The translations under genes were made by a program, and so were the position numbers. DNA of 64,000 nucleotides from Maribacter cobaltidurans (lineage in GTDB: Bacteria > Bacteroidota > Bacteroidia > Flavobacteriales > Flavobacteriaceae). The stretch spans positions 925,001 through 989,000 of the forward strand of contig NZ_CP022957.1 in assembly GCF_002269385.1 (NCBI RefSeq), given 5' to 3'. Below, piece after piece: positions 55,338 to 64,000 of this stretch. The notes beneath the pieces were generated by a model. It was not told where the DNA came from. It saw only the letters and a list, made by a program, of their open reading frames with translations, and searched no databases. Position 1 is the stretch's first letter. Every line of letters starts with the position of its first letter.

Positions 55338-56570
55338 CTAATCTTCTAATTCTTCTTTTAGGATACGTACAACTTCAACAATTGTTTCTTCTTCCAAATC
55401 CGTACGCTTCACAAGATCATCCACATCTTGGTCCAGTACGCTTCTTGCCGTATCCAATCCTATTTTCTTAAACTCGTCTATAATCCATCCATCGATTTCA
55501 TCAGAGAACTCTGTCAATTCAACATCTTCTTCAACACCTTCCCTGAATACGTCGATCTCGTAACCTGTCAATTGTCCTGCCAAACGAATATTGTGACCGC
55601 CCCTTCCAATGGCCTTTGACACCTCTTCAGGTTTAAGATAAACCTGTGCGGTCATTTTTTCATCGTCTAGCTTTACCGATGAGACTCTTGCCGGACTCAA
55701 AGCCCTTGTAACCAATAACTGAGGATTGGAGGTCCAGTTAATTACATCAATATTTTCATTTCCAAGCTCCCTGACGATTCCATGAATCCTAGAACCTTTC
55801 ATACCTACACAAGCCCCTACTGGGTCAATTCGGTCATCATATGAATCTACCGCTACCTTTGCTTTTTCACCAGGGATACGGACCGCCTTTTTAATAGTAA
55901 TCAAACCATCAAAAACCTCTGGTATCTCTTGGAAGAACAATTGCTCCAAGAACAACGGGGAACTTCTGGACATTATAATTGTAGGTTTAGCTCCCTTAAG
56001 CTCAACACTTTCAATAATTCCCCTAACATTGTCCCCTTTTCTGAAAAAGTCCGAGGGTATTTGCCTATCCTTTGGAAGGATTATTTCATTTCCTTCATCA
56101 TCCAACAAAATAACAGCTTTGTGGCGAATATGATGAACCTCTGCCGTATATATTTCTCCTTCAAGGTCTTTGAACTGCTTATATATGGTTGTATTATCGT
56201 GCTCGTGAATCTTGGCAATCAAATTTTGGCGCAGTGCCAAAATCGCACGTCTTCCAAGATCGATTAATTTAACCTCTTCGGACACATCCTCACCAACTTC
56301 AAAATCAGGTTCTATCTTACGCGCCTCAGTTAGCGATATTTCTTCATTGGGATCTTCAACTTCCCCATCTTCTACCACAACACGATTACGCCAAATCTCC
56401 AAATCTCCCTTATCCGGGTTGATGATAATATCAAAGTTGTCATCTGACCCAAACTTCTTTTTGAGGGCATTTCTAAAAACATCCTCCAAAATTGCCATAA
56501 GCGTTACCCGGTCAATGAACTTGTCATCCTTAAACTCCGAGAAAGATTCAATTAACGCAATATTTTCCAT
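55338..56570 (-). CDS. nusA: Transcription termination/antitermination factor NusA
   Basis: A 410-residue RNA polymerase-binding protein. The N-terminal domain (about 1-125) is followed by S1 (about 135-200), KH1 (around GMKGSRIHGIVRELGNENIDVI) and KH2 (GRGGHNIRLAGQLTGYEIDVF), then a short C-terminus (about 345-410). The acidic repeats of E. coli NusA are absent, as usual outside the Proteobacteria. It lies 12 bases after rimP and 42 bases before infB. NusA acts in pausing, termination and antitermination. Confidence 0.95.
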   Translation of the reverse strand: MENIALIESFSEFKDDKFIDRVTLMAILEDVFRNALKKKFGSDDNFDIIINPDKGDLEIWRNRVVVEDGEVEDPNEEISLTEARKIEPDFEVGEDVSEEVKLIDLGRRAILALRQNLIAKIHEHDNTTIYKQFKDLEGEIYTAEVHHIRHKAVILLDDEGNEIILPKDRQIPSDFFRKGDNVRGIIESVELKGAKPTIIMSRSSPLFLEQLFFQEIPEVFDGLITIKKAVRIPGEKAKVAVDSYDDRIDPVGACVGMKGSRIHGIVRELGNENIDVINWTSNPQLLVTRALSPARVSSVKLDDEKMTAQVYLKPEEVSKAIGRGGHNIRLAGQLTGYEIDVFREGVEEDVELTEFSDEIDGWIIDEFKKIGLDTARSVLDQDVDDLVKRTDLEEETIVEVVRILKEELED

Positions 56571-56582
56571 TGGTTACTACAA

Positions 56583-57044
56583 TTAAAATTTTAAAATGAC
56601 TTTTGCTTTTTTAATATCAGAAAAAGGTATTTCCTCCCTTTTCTGAACCGTAACTTTTCCCTTACCAATAGGTTTGGGTTCTCTTGCTTTCCATTCCAAT
56701 ATGATAAAATCTTCGTTGGCTTGGGTGAGCTTACCTTCATATGATGAATTGGAAGTCTCTACTTCCAGTTTTCTTCCTATATTTTTAATGTACTGTCTGG
56801 GCATTACCATAGGAGCCGTCGCCCCGGCAGATGCAACTTCAAGGGCAAAGTCCCCCTCTTCCCTATCCAGATTATGCTCAATGGCCCTACTGATTTTGAT
56901 GCAATCGTTGACCGTTACACCACGATCTCCATCAATAATAACCTTTATTTTATTATCCGAGGATATTGTAAAATCAATCAAAAATAGCGAAGGATCTTCC
57001 TCCAACCCTTTTTCCAACAATGTCCTGACTTTTTCCTTTAGCAT
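56583..57044 (-). CDS. rimP: Ribosome maturation factor RimP
   Basis: A 153-residue cytoplasmic protein needed for maturation of the 30S subunit. Typical features are IDGDRGVTVNDCIKISRAIEHNLD (about 52-75), FALEVASAGATAPMV and a C-terminal SH3-like domain (about 85-150). The ATG at 57044 gives the usual length. It is the first gene of rimP-nusA-infB and has a leader that contains a hairpin (57064-57083). Confidence 0.93.
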   Translation of the reverse strand: MLKEKVRTLLEKGLEEDPSLFLIDFTISSDNKIKVIIDGDRGVTVNDCIKISRAIEHNLDREEGDFALEVASAGATAPMVMPRQYIKNIGRKLEVETSNSSYEGKLTQANEDFIILEWKAREPKPIGKGKVTVQKREEIPFSDIKKAKVILKF

Positions 57045-57063
57045 AAAAAATTAAGTAATAAAA

Positions 57064-57083
57064 GAGGGGACTAATGTCCCCTC
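57064..57083 (-). terminator. Terminator-like hairpin in the gap upstream of rimP
   Basis: GAGGGGA (57064-57070) and TCCCCTC (57077-57083) pair with a six-base loop. On the minus strand it is followed by TTTTATT. It lies between a TAnnTTTG box (57112-57119) and the rimP ATG, so it may be a terminator for the upstream gene or an attenuator in the rimP leader. Confidence 0.6.
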
Positions 57084-57111
57084 ACGAATACTTTTTATCC
57101 TTTCAGTAGTG

Positions 57112-57119
57112 CAAATATA
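57112..57119 (-). promoter_or_regulatory. -7 box for rimP-nusA-infB
   Basis: Minus-strand TATATTTG, 67 bases before the rimP ATG. There is no TTG at the -33 position. If used, the transcript begins upstream of the hairpin at 57064-57083. Confidence 0.45.
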
Positions 57120-57155
57120 TTGCATTAAAGATTAATCTCCTAATTTATAGTGTCA

Positions 57156-59570
57156 TCATTCAATGATTTCTATAGCTTTTTCTTCTCGAATAGGGTTTCC
57201 ATATTTATCCATTCCATATAATATTACTAAATAAGTTCCTGAAGATACATTTCTATCTATATGGACCACTGTACTCTTGCTAGGCTCCAGGAAAGGCTCC
57301 CAATATATCGACGACAACTTCTCCTTTTTTTCCCTCATGTCAGCAAATTTACCTGAACGAGAAAAACCAGGAACTTGGGTGTTGACCCAATTTAGAGATT
57401 CATTATAGCCCAACTTTTTGGACAACTTGCCTCTCTTAGAATAAAAGGCAATAACACCATTGCCACCTCTAGCACCAAAGGCAGCCGTTCTACCCCCCTT
57501 TATTACATCAACAAACATTATTTCTTCTGCCAGCATTTGCTGTACAGATAATTTAGAAACTGGTACTCCGTTTAAAAGAAAGAGCGGGTCATTGGATTCA
57601 TTGATACTTCCAACACCCCTGATTACAGCTTTTTGATTTGGGAAACTTCCAAAAAGATACACACCTGGAGCTTCCATTAGCAAGTCCATAGCACTCACCG
57701 CAGCTATTTTGGACCTCAAAGCATCAGCCATAACCCTATAATCATATGATAAATAAGGCGTTAATTTACTGAGTTCTTTACCAATTTTAGTTTCGTCCCA
57801 AGAAGTCTTTGATGTTACCACCACCTCTTCCAACAGAGTCACATCTTCATCAAAATCAATTGCCCCCAAATACTCTCCCTCTTTTAGATATCTATTAAAT
57901 TGGACATCATTTCTACCAGTAAAATCATTGACATCTAAGGCCCCAACCTTGGGCCATTCATCAACCACATCAATGACCAAATTATTCTCTTTAAACTGTT
58001 TACCACCTAAGTTATTTGCTTGAATTATCACATTCAAAGAATCATAGAACATAAATGGGCCAAACTTAAACTTCCCACTATCGTTTGTTACCACGGTCTC
58101 TTGAAATGGCGCTTCTCCAGCAACGGTTAAAAGCGCACTAGTCTTTGAAGCATCATTATAGTTTTTTGCTTTAATGTGACCTGATATCATTATTCCCAAT
58201 TCAGGTTTATATTTCAAGGTATTCAAATCAAATTGCTTGACCTCTCCCCAATCTATTGCATTAGAACTATCTAAAATCATAATAGCGTCCCAGACCTCCT
58301 TTTTTTTCAAGGGTTCGTTAATGTACAAATCCCGCATTACTTCCCATTTCCTAAAAGGGTCCTTTACTTCGATAATTTTTCTGCTATAATTGTTATCTCC
58401 CATAATAATCCTATCAATGGGGGTGACCGCTAGCGAAATATTACCTTTTACAACATCAGGGTTATTTAACTTTAAAAGGATAGAATCCCCTTTTTTAATC
58501 TTTATCTTTTCTGTTTCTAGAATTAGACGATAACTTTCTAAATTACCATCGAAGTAGATTTGCCTTTGACACTGAATATTTCCGTTTTTATCAAAAAGGG
58601 AAAAAGTTATCAAATTAGCCTCAATTTTATCCTTGCCAATTTTGAGTAATTTCGAATTTTCACTGAGCTCCTTTCCAAACTCATAAGAAATTAGAGTTTT
58701 TTCTCCCGAATGAACTAAGAGAAAGGAGCCTTTCAGACCATTTTTTTCAGTGTTGACCAAATTAGCAACAAAATGACTCCCTCTTTCTTTTACACTCAAG
58801 GAATATCCCTCTTTTTTTACTGTAGGCAATTCCTTTTCATATACATAACCTCCAGATCTAATTACCACTTTGTATTCTCGATTAAAATTTGGTAAAAAAC
58901 TGGCTTTACCATAACCAGGAGAAATCAAATTAAAATGAGTTACCACATTTCCAATATCATCCAGAACCTGTCCCTTCCCACCAAGTATTAGCCCTTCATT
59001 TCCAATTGCCTGAACACCAATAGTTGCCATAACATCATGAACCAGTGAACCACCTTCACTTCTAACCATAATTTCAGGAACAACATTCGCCCTTTTTTCA
59101 TTTTCATTTCCAAAAAACTTTTTTTCCGAATTTATATACAACGATTTAGTATTCACACGCGGAACCTCATTATTCAGCATAAGCTTAGTAAAGGCCCTCA
59201 AATAATACTTTCCTGCATCCCAATTGTTCTTAACAGAAAAATTCCCGTAAGCACCAAATTCCGAAACCTTTAGCTTACTCCTATCCACTATTTGACCTTT
59301 ATCGTCAAGTAATTCTGTATACAAAACACCACTATAGGGCTTTTCTTGGTTGCTTAAACCATTTGTCAAAAATATTCGAAACCATATAGTCTCACCTTTT
59401 TCATAATAATCTTTGTCCGTTATGACCATTGTTCTTTCATTGACCATTAAACCATAACCCATTAATTGCCCAATTAGCCCTTCTACACTTTGTGATTCGG
59501 ATTCATGAAATATAGGCGGGGCAGATCCGATTAGGAGTAGAACAATCAAAGTGAATATAATTTTCCGCAT
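57156..59570 (-). CDS. Exported MG2/plug-domain protein without a beta barrel
   Basis: An 804-residue exported protein (hydrophobic start MRKIIFTLIVLLLIGSA). The N-terminal half resembles alpha-2-macroglobulin MG2-type domains (EKGETIWFRIFLTNG, KYYLRAFTKLML). Next is a carboxypeptidase-regulatory-like segment (ISGHIKAKNYNDASKTSALL), then a TonB-receptor plug domain at about 620-715 (VYLFGSFPNQKAVIRGVGSI, DPLFLLNGVPVS, DVIKGGRTAAFGARGGNGVI). After this there are only about 85 residues, so no beta barrel is present. Similar barrel-less plug proteins occur in flavobacteria with no settled role. It is a single gene, ended by the hairpin before rimP. Confidence 0.82.
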   Translation of the reverse strand: MRKIIFTLIVLLLIGSAPPIFHESESQSVEGLIGQLMGYGLMVNERTMVITDKDYYEKGETIWFRIFLTNGLSNQEKPYSGVLYTELLDDKGQIVDRSKLKVSEFGAYGNFSVKNNWDAGKYYLRAFTKLMLNNEVPRVNTKSLYINSEKKFFGNENEKRANVVPEIMVRSEGGSLVHDVMATIGVQAIGNEGLILGGKGQVLDDIGNVVTHFNLISPGYGKASFLPNFNREYKVVIRSGGYVYEKELPTVKKEGYSLSVKERGSHFVANLVNTEKNGLKGSFLLVHSGEKTLISYEFGKELSENSKLLKIGKDKIEANLITFSLFDKNGNIQCQRQIYFDGNLESYRLILETEKIKIKKGDSILLKLNNPDVVKGNISLAVTPIDRIIMGDNNYSRKIIEVKDPFRKWEVMRDLYINEPLKKKEVWDAIMILDSSNAIDWGEVKQFDLNTLKYKPELGIMISGHIKAKNYNDASKTSALLTVAGEAPFQETVVTNDSGKFKFGPFMFYDSLNVIIQANNLGGKQFKENNLVIDVVDEWPKVGALDVNDFTGRNDVQFNRYLKEGEYLGAIDFDEDVTLLEEVVVTSKTSWDETKIGKELSKLTPYLSYDYRVMADALRSKIAAVSAMDLLMEAPGVYLFGSFPNQKAVIRGVGSINESNDPLFLLNGVPVSKLSVQQMLAEEIMFVDVIKGGRTAAFGARGGNGVIAFYSKRGKLSKKLGYNESLNWVNTQVPGFSRSGKFADMREKKEKLSSIYWEPFLEPSKSTVVHIDRNVSSGTYLVILYGMDKYGNPIREEKAIEIIE

Positions 59571-59951
59571 AAACTAATTAAAATTAATTTGTAATCTTTT
59601 TCTAGTTAAATCTTCTAAAAGATAAACTTTTTTATTGATTTAAACCAACAGCATATCTAAATACTTCACTCTTTCAAAATTCAATTTGAAGACTCAATTA
59701 AGTTTTGTGCGAACCGGAATATTGTGTTTCTGAAGATTGGTGACGACTTATTAGGTTAAAATCAGCCTTAAATAAAAAAATTGATTTAATACGAGGATTT
59801 TTCAGTAATTAAGATGAAGTTCCTCAAATTGTTTAACCTAAAAAAGTCTATATAAAGTAAGTTAACAACAAAACTTTAAGCCGAATAACCTTAAGTGTTA
59901 ATTAAAAAAAGCCACCGTTCTGTTGCCAAGGTATTTAACTTTGAATAATGA
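59571..59951. other. Non-coding gap of about 380 bases
   Basis: AT-rich spacer upstream of the MG2/plug gene. I see no gene and no clear RNA. Near the gene is a weak TTG-N21-TATCTTTT promoter pattern on the minus strand around 59625-59658. A 10-base inverted repeat, TTAGGTTAAA (59751-59760) and TTTAACCTAA (59832-59841), has 71 bases between its arms. Confidence 0.5.
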
Positions 59952-60281
59952 TTATTGCACCACACTAAAAATACCTGCAGTATGGGAATCTTTTTCTGGA
60001 GAGGTCAAATCATTTATACTATCCACCTCTCTCCTAAACCTTAGTATCATAAGGGTATCCAATTGACTTTGGATGCTATCTCTCATTTTCTGCCAATTGG
60101 CGGCATTCATTTTCTTATTGTATTCCGTAATCTTATCAAATCTTGAAAGATTATATCGATTGGCCTTCCAGGCATGCTGGGTACTTTTTTGATGTTGTAG
60201 GTCCTGAAGATAAATACCCACACCAAAACCAACCAGCACAACGACTAGTATGATCTTTAAACTTTTTGCGGTCAACTTCAT
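59952..60281 (-). CDS. Small membrane-anchored protein of unknown function
   Basis: A 109-residue protein that I do not recognise. A basic N-terminus and one hydrophobic helix (about 8-26) form a membrane anchor or uncleaved signal. The rest is hydrophilic and probably helical, with the Trp-containing segment AANWQKMRDSIQSQLDTL and a C-terminus rich in Asp/Ser. It has no cysteine. A TAGTTTTG box is 23 bases before the ATG, which supports a real gene. No operon partner. Confidence 0.6.
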   Translation of the reverse strand: MKLTAKSLKIILVVVLVGFGVGIYLQDLQHQKSTQHAWKANRYNLSRFDKITEYNKKMNAANWQKMRDSIQSQLDTLMILRFRREVDSINDLTSPEKDSHTAGIFSVVQ

Positions 60282-60304
60282 AACATTAGTTCATAAGAGT
60301 GGGG

Positions 60305-60312
60305 CAAAACTA
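60305..60312 (-). promoter_or_regulatory. -7 box for the small membrane-anchored protein
   Basis: Minus-strand TAGTTTTG matches TAnnTTTG, 23 bases before the ATG at 60281. Confidence 0.4.
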
Positions 60313-60479
60313 AATAAGAGAGTCAAAATTTAATATCTACAAACAGCTAATTCTTGACGCAATCAATGGGCAATGTACAAAATATCCATTTCATGATTCC
60401 AAATACTCGTTGAAGTTTAACATCCATCGATAACAGACGCCAATCTACATAGCTATTTCCATAAAATGGAGAAACTCAA

Positions 60480-60514
60480 TAAAAAAATCCTAACATCTCA
60501 TCAATGTTAGGATT
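60480..60514 (-). terminator. Terminator after tRNA-Gln
   Basis: AATCCTAACA (60486-60495) and TGTTAGGATT (60505-60514) form a 10-bp stem with a nine-base loop, and the minus strand then runs into about seven T. It lies 16 bases past the end of the tRNA. Confidence 0.85.
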
Positions 60515-60530
60515 CTATAATCTTACTTAG

Positions 60531-60601
60531 TTGGCCCACTAGGACTCGAACCTAGAATGACGGTACCAAAAACCGGAGTGTTACCATTACACCATGGGCC
60601 A
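60531..60601 (-). tRNA. tRNA-Gln (anticodon UUG)
   Basis: On the minus strand a complete 71-base cloverleaf: acceptor TGGCCCA pairs with TGGGCCA, D arm GTGT-AATGGTA-ACAC, anticodon loop TTTTGGT with anticodon TTG, T arm CTAGG-TTCGAGT-CCTAG, discriminator A. The U1-A72 acceptor pair is typical of tRNA-Gln. The outermost anticodon-stem pair is a C-T mismatch. CCA is not encoded. Confidence 0.95.
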
Positions 60602-60769
60602 ATACCTCTAAGAGCGTGCAAATTTAAAACAAAGTTTGATCTGAACAAACATTTTTTAATCCAAAAAAGGAAAAATACATATTTCATTGCCTGTTAAAGG
60701 TTTATAAAAATAATGGGTTGGTATCTATATAAATTAGTAAATTCGCCGGATAGCTTTAACCAAGGTGCC

Positions 60770-63700
60770 ATGTTTTCAAAGAACTTCAAAAAATGGGACA
60801 CCCTTCTTGGGTGGGCCGTTTTTTTCATATCATTTATCACCTACTTTATTACCGTTGAACCCACCAATAGTTTTTGGGATGCGGGTGAATACATAGCAAC
60901 ATCGGCCAAGCTGCAAGTAGGACACCCCCCAGGGGCACCTTTACTACAAATGATAGGTGCATTTTTTGCCATGTTCGCCTTAGAACCTAGCCAAGTGGCC
61001 ATGATGGTAAATTTAGTATCCGGGGTTTCCAGCGCCTTTACGATTTTATTCATGTTCTGGACAATTACCAATATTGCCCAAAAATTAATGGACAATAATG
61101 AGCCTATGACCAATAGTAAGGCCATTGCTATATTGGGAAGTGGCTTGATAGGCGCATTGGCCTTTACCTTTTCGGACAGTTTCTGGTTCAATGCCGTAGA
61201 GACCGAAGTTTATTCCATGGCCAGCCTTATTATGGCCCTATTGCTTTGGTTGGGGTTAAAGTGGACGGACAATTTGGAGGACCCCCGGGGTAACCGTTGG
61301 ATCATACTCATTTCCTTTGTGGTTGGGCTTACCTTTGGGATTCAGTTCATGGGATTTTTAGCCATTCCATCCATAGGACTTCTCTATTACTTTAAGACAT
61401 ACAAAAAGACCACCGTAAAAAACTTTCTTTTGGCCAATATCATTGTGATAGCCATCTTAATGTTGGTCTATAAATTCTCCCTTACCTACGTACTGATGTT
61501 ATTTGGTTGGGGCGAAGTGTTCTTTGTAAACACTATTGGTCTTCCCTTTAATTCGGGTTCCATCATTATTGGGCTACTGTTCATTGCCGCCTTTTATTTT
61601 GGTCTGAGTTATACCCGAAAAAACAATTACAAGGTGGCAAATACCATTGTACTTTGTTTGATGTTCCTTTTTCTTGGCTTTTCATCTTGGTTGATGCTCC
61701 CTATCCGTGCCAATGCACAGGTGGTCATCAACGAGAACAATCCCGAAGATGCCCGTGCACTTTTGGCCTACTACAATAGGGAACAGTATCCAGGTGTGGA
61801 TAGTCCCGTATACGGTACCTATTATTCGGATATGTTCGCTCCCGCCGGCGAGGACAGGGATGGCACCCCTAAATATGAAAAGGATTACACCTTGGGCAAA
61901 TATATTGTCGTAAACAAATACAAAAATTCGGAGCAAGGCCCTAACCCCAAGCACCAAGGAATTCTCCCCAGAATGTGGAGCTCACAGCACGCGTCCAATT
62001 ATATGCGATATTTTGGGCCCTTGGATTTCAAAATGACGGAATACAATGCCGATCTTGCCGAAGCCATTAATCAAGTAAAAACGGGATTTGCAAACGGAGA
62101 GATAGATGCGGACCAATATATTAGTTTTATAAAAAGGTTTAGTGACTACATCGAAGTTGAACCACCATCCGTTTGGGACAATATCAAATACATGTTCGAA
62201 TTTCAATTCAATTACATGTATATGCGATATTTCATGTGGAATTTCGTAGGAAAACAAAATGACGTACAAGGACGCTACAACGAAAATGGAAACTGGCTAA
62301 GTGGTATCAATTTTATTGATAGTGCAAGGTTGGGTAGCCAAGAAAATCTGCCAAGCGACATTTTGAACAATCCAGGCAGAAATACTTATTTCTTTTTGCC
62401 TTTGCTCTTAGGAATCATAGGTCTTGTTTTTCAGGTTTCAAAAGACCCAAAACAATTTTGGGTGCTGATGATATTTTTCCTTTTTACCGGAATTGCCATC
62501 CAATTTTACACCAACCCTTACATATTTCAACCTAGGGAACGGGATTACTCCTTGGTCGGTTCCTTTTACATTTTCGCCATTTGGATAGGCCTTGGAGTAT
62601 ACGGTCTTTATGACGGATTCAAAGATTGGATTACCCCAAAGGTTTTGGCTCCCGCAGTAGTGGTTATTTGCCTACTCGCAGTACCCACGGTGATGGCGGT
62701 TCAAAACTGGGATGACCACGATCGTTCCAATAAATTTACGGCCAATTCTTCAGCCACATCCTATTTGGACTCCTGTCAGGAAGATGCCGGTGCCATTTTG
62801 TTCACCATTGGGGATAATGATACCTTCCCATTATGGTATGCCCAGGAGATAGAAGGGTATCGTACCGATGTACGTATCGTATGTACCAGCTTGTTCGAAA
62901 CGGATTGGTATATAGATCAAATGAAGCGAAAAGCTTATGAAAGTGATCCTATCCCCTCACAAATAGAACATGACAAATATCGATTTGGCTCAAGGGATGT
63001 ACTCTATCATCAGGGTATTACGGAAAACAGGTGGCCTATCAAGGATTTTATCAATTGGATTGATAGCGATAAACCCAGAACCAAATTGGGCTATCTTCTA
63101 GAGCAACAAGGTTCAGATTTAAGCAATTTTTCTGAAAACACCCAGAATATGGTGTTTTACCCTACGAATAAAATCAGGGTTCCCGTAAACAAAAAGAACG
63201 TACTTGAAAGTGGTCTCGTCAAACCAAAAGATTCAGCCTTGATTGTAGATTACATCGACATTGATTTACCCAGTGCAATTACCAAGAAAAGCATGATGAT
63301 GTTGGATATTTTGGCCAACAATGATTGGAAACGTCCTCTTTATTTTTCTGGGGGAAGTTTTGATGATGCGGAATATCTTTGGATGAAGGACTACCTGCAA
63401 TTGGATGGTCTTGCCTATAAATTGGTACCCATTAGGACCGAGAGACCTAATTCCTTTGAAATGGGTCGAATTGATACCGACCTCATGTACGATATTGTTA
63501 AGAAATGGGATTGGGGCAATGCTGGGGGAGACATCTATCACGACACGCAAACCCGAATCCAAAGTGTAAGTTACAGAGGAAACCTAGCACGGTTGATGGA
63601 AGCCTTGATAAAGGAGAATAAAATAGACAAGGCCAAGGAAATCATTGAAATGTCCCTAAAAAATATGCCCGTAGAAGCCTTTGGATATTACTCTTTGGTT

Positions 63701-64000
63701 GAACCCTTTGTGGACGGTTATTATAAAGTGGGCGAAACCAACAAAGCACGTGAATTATTTGCCTTGTTAAAGAAAAAGTATCAGGAAAGGTTGGAATATT
63801 ATGCCTTGACCAGTTTGGATGAGCAGTATAGCAATATTGATGATATAATTGCGGATATGGAGGCATATCGAAGAAATATAGATACTGTCATTGCCAATGA
63901 CGAAAAGGATTTTGCCGAAAAAGAGACATTGATATTCAATGAATACATCGACAAATTTCAGCACTTCTACAAGGACCAGGATAGTATGGAAATGCCGGAT
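60770..64000 (+). CDS. DUF2723 membrane protein (protein O-mannosyltransferase-like), partial
   Basis: The frame opens at the ATG at 60770 and has no stop through base 64000, giving 1077 codons with the 3' end outside the window. Residues about 10-30 form the first of many helices. The family motif FWDAGEYIATSAKLQVGHPP (35-54) follows the first helix, comparable to the D-E motif of GT-C glycosyltransferases, and the next loop reads FWFNAVETEVYSM. A long hydrophilic C-terminal part starts at about residue 640. DUF2723 proteins of Bacteroidota are GT-C-like and may glycosylate exported proteins; that is inferred from the family. Confidence 0.88.
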   Translation, partial: MFSKNFKKWDTLLGWAVFFISFITYFITVEPTNSFWDAGEYIATSAKLQVGHPPGAPLLQMIGAFFAMFALEPSQVAMMVNLVSGVSSAFTILFMFWTITNIAQKLMDNNEPMTNSKAIAILGSGLIGALAFTFSDSFWFNAVETEVYSMASLIMALLLWLGLKWTDNLEDPRGNRWIILISFVVGLTFGIQFMGFLAIPSIGLLYYFKTYKKTTVKNFLLANIIVIAILMLVYKFSLTYVLMLFGWGEVFFVNTIGLPFNSGSIIIGLLFIAAFYFGLSYTRKNNYKVANTIVLCLMFLFLGFSSWLMLPIRANAQVVINENNPEDARALLAYYNREQYPGVDSPVYGTYYSDMFAPAGEDRDGTPKYEKDYTLGKYIVVNKYKNSEQGPNPKHQGILPRMWSSQHASNYMRYFGPLDFKMTEYNADLAEAINQVKTGFANGEIDADQYISFIKRFSDYIEVEPPSVWDNIKYMFEFQFNYMYMRYFMWNFVGKQNDVQGRYNENGNWLSGINFIDSARLGSQENLPSDILNNPGRNTYFFLPLLLGIIGLVFQVSKDPKQFWVLMIFFLFTGIAIQFYTNPYIFQPRERDYSLVGSFYIFAIWIGLGVYGLYDGFKDWITPKVLAPAVVVICLLAVPTVMAVQNWDDHDRSNKFTANSSATSYLDSCQEDAGAILFTIGDNDTFPLWYAQEIEGYRTDVRIVCTSLFETDWYIDQMKRKAYESDPIPSQIEHDKYRFGSRDVLYHQGITENRWPIKDFINWIDSDKPRTKLGYLLEQQGSDLSNFSENTQNMVFYPTNKIRVPVNKKNVLESGLVKPKDSALIVDYIDIDLPSAITKKSMMMLDILANNDWKRPLYFSGGSFDDAEYLWMKDYLQLDGLAYKLVPIRTERPNSFEMGRIDTDLMYDIVKKWDWGNAGGDIYHDTQTRIQSVSYRGNLARLMEALIKENKIDKAKEIIEMSLKNMPVEAFGYYSLVEPFVDGYYKVGETNKARELFALLKKKYQERLEYYALTSLDEQYSNIDDIIADMEAYRRNIDTVIANDEKDFAEKETLIFNEYIDKFQHFYKDQDSMEMPD

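Noticed and set aside
1..64000. CRISPR arrays, insertion sequences, prophage or defence islands
   Set aside because: No regularly spaced repeats, transposase, integrase, phage or nuclease-defence genes were seen on either strand.

Overview
The window is a chromosomal segment of a member of the Bacteroidota, most likely a marine Flavobacteriaceae. This rests on SprA and PorP/SprF (type IX secretion and gliding), an alternative complex III operon feeding a caa3/aa3-type oxidase, energy-transducing TonB, a plug-domain lipid/secreted protein, DUF2723, and promoters of the Bacteroidota type (TAnnTTTG -7 box, TTG near -33). Base composition is AT-rich and even throughout. I see no insertion sequence, prophage, CRISPR array or rRNA; this is mostly core genome.

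Layout. 1-6.4 kb: tail of a probable vWA protein, PorP/SprF-like protein, Nfu-type Fe-S carrier, dodecin, a thioredoxin-like DUF255 protein, an MscS channel and TsaB. 6.5-16.0 kb (minus): an eight-gene export operon with four MacB-type permeases, one ATPase, two membrane-fusion adaptors and one TolC. The permease-permease-adaptor unit is duplicated while ATPase and TolC are single. 16.1-21.4 kb (minus): cytochrome oxidase maturation and subunit genes (ctaB, two subunit III genes, subunit IV, SCO, a cysteine-free SCO-like protein, DUF420 and a small CxxC membrane protein). 21.6-23.1 kb: tonB, a VanZ-like gene and gcvH. 23.2-33.3 kb: sprA, ruvA and a malic enzyme-phosphotransacetylase fusion in one transcription unit. 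33.4-36.9 kb: an SLC45-like transporter, queG and ruvB. 37-40 kb: an acyl-CoA oxidase-like enzyme and a GIN-domain protein, tail to tail. 40.2-52.0 kb (minus): actABCDEF followed by ctaC and ctaD, about 12 kb in one direction and closed by a perfect palindromic terminator. 52.2-57.0 kb: a SPOR-domain protein and the rimP-nusA-infB operon. 57.1-64.0 kb: a large MG2/plug protein without a barrel, a small membrane-anchored protein, tRNA-Gln and the start of a DUF2723 membrane protein that runs off the end.

Functionally, the two respiratory loci together describe one electron path: menaquinol to alternative complex III (ActA-F), then to cytochrome oxidase (CtaC/CtaD from one operon, subunits III/IV plus heme O synthase and copper chaperone from the other). 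The most unusual items are the duplicated heteromeric export operon with candidate shared operator sites, the helix-hairpin-helix tail fused to ActC, the roughly 115-residue soluble insertion in one subunit III, the cysteine-free SCO-like partner, the barrel-less plug protein, and a terminator-like hairpin lying inside the probable leader of rimP-nusA-infB. I did not find a clearly new defence or mobile system.
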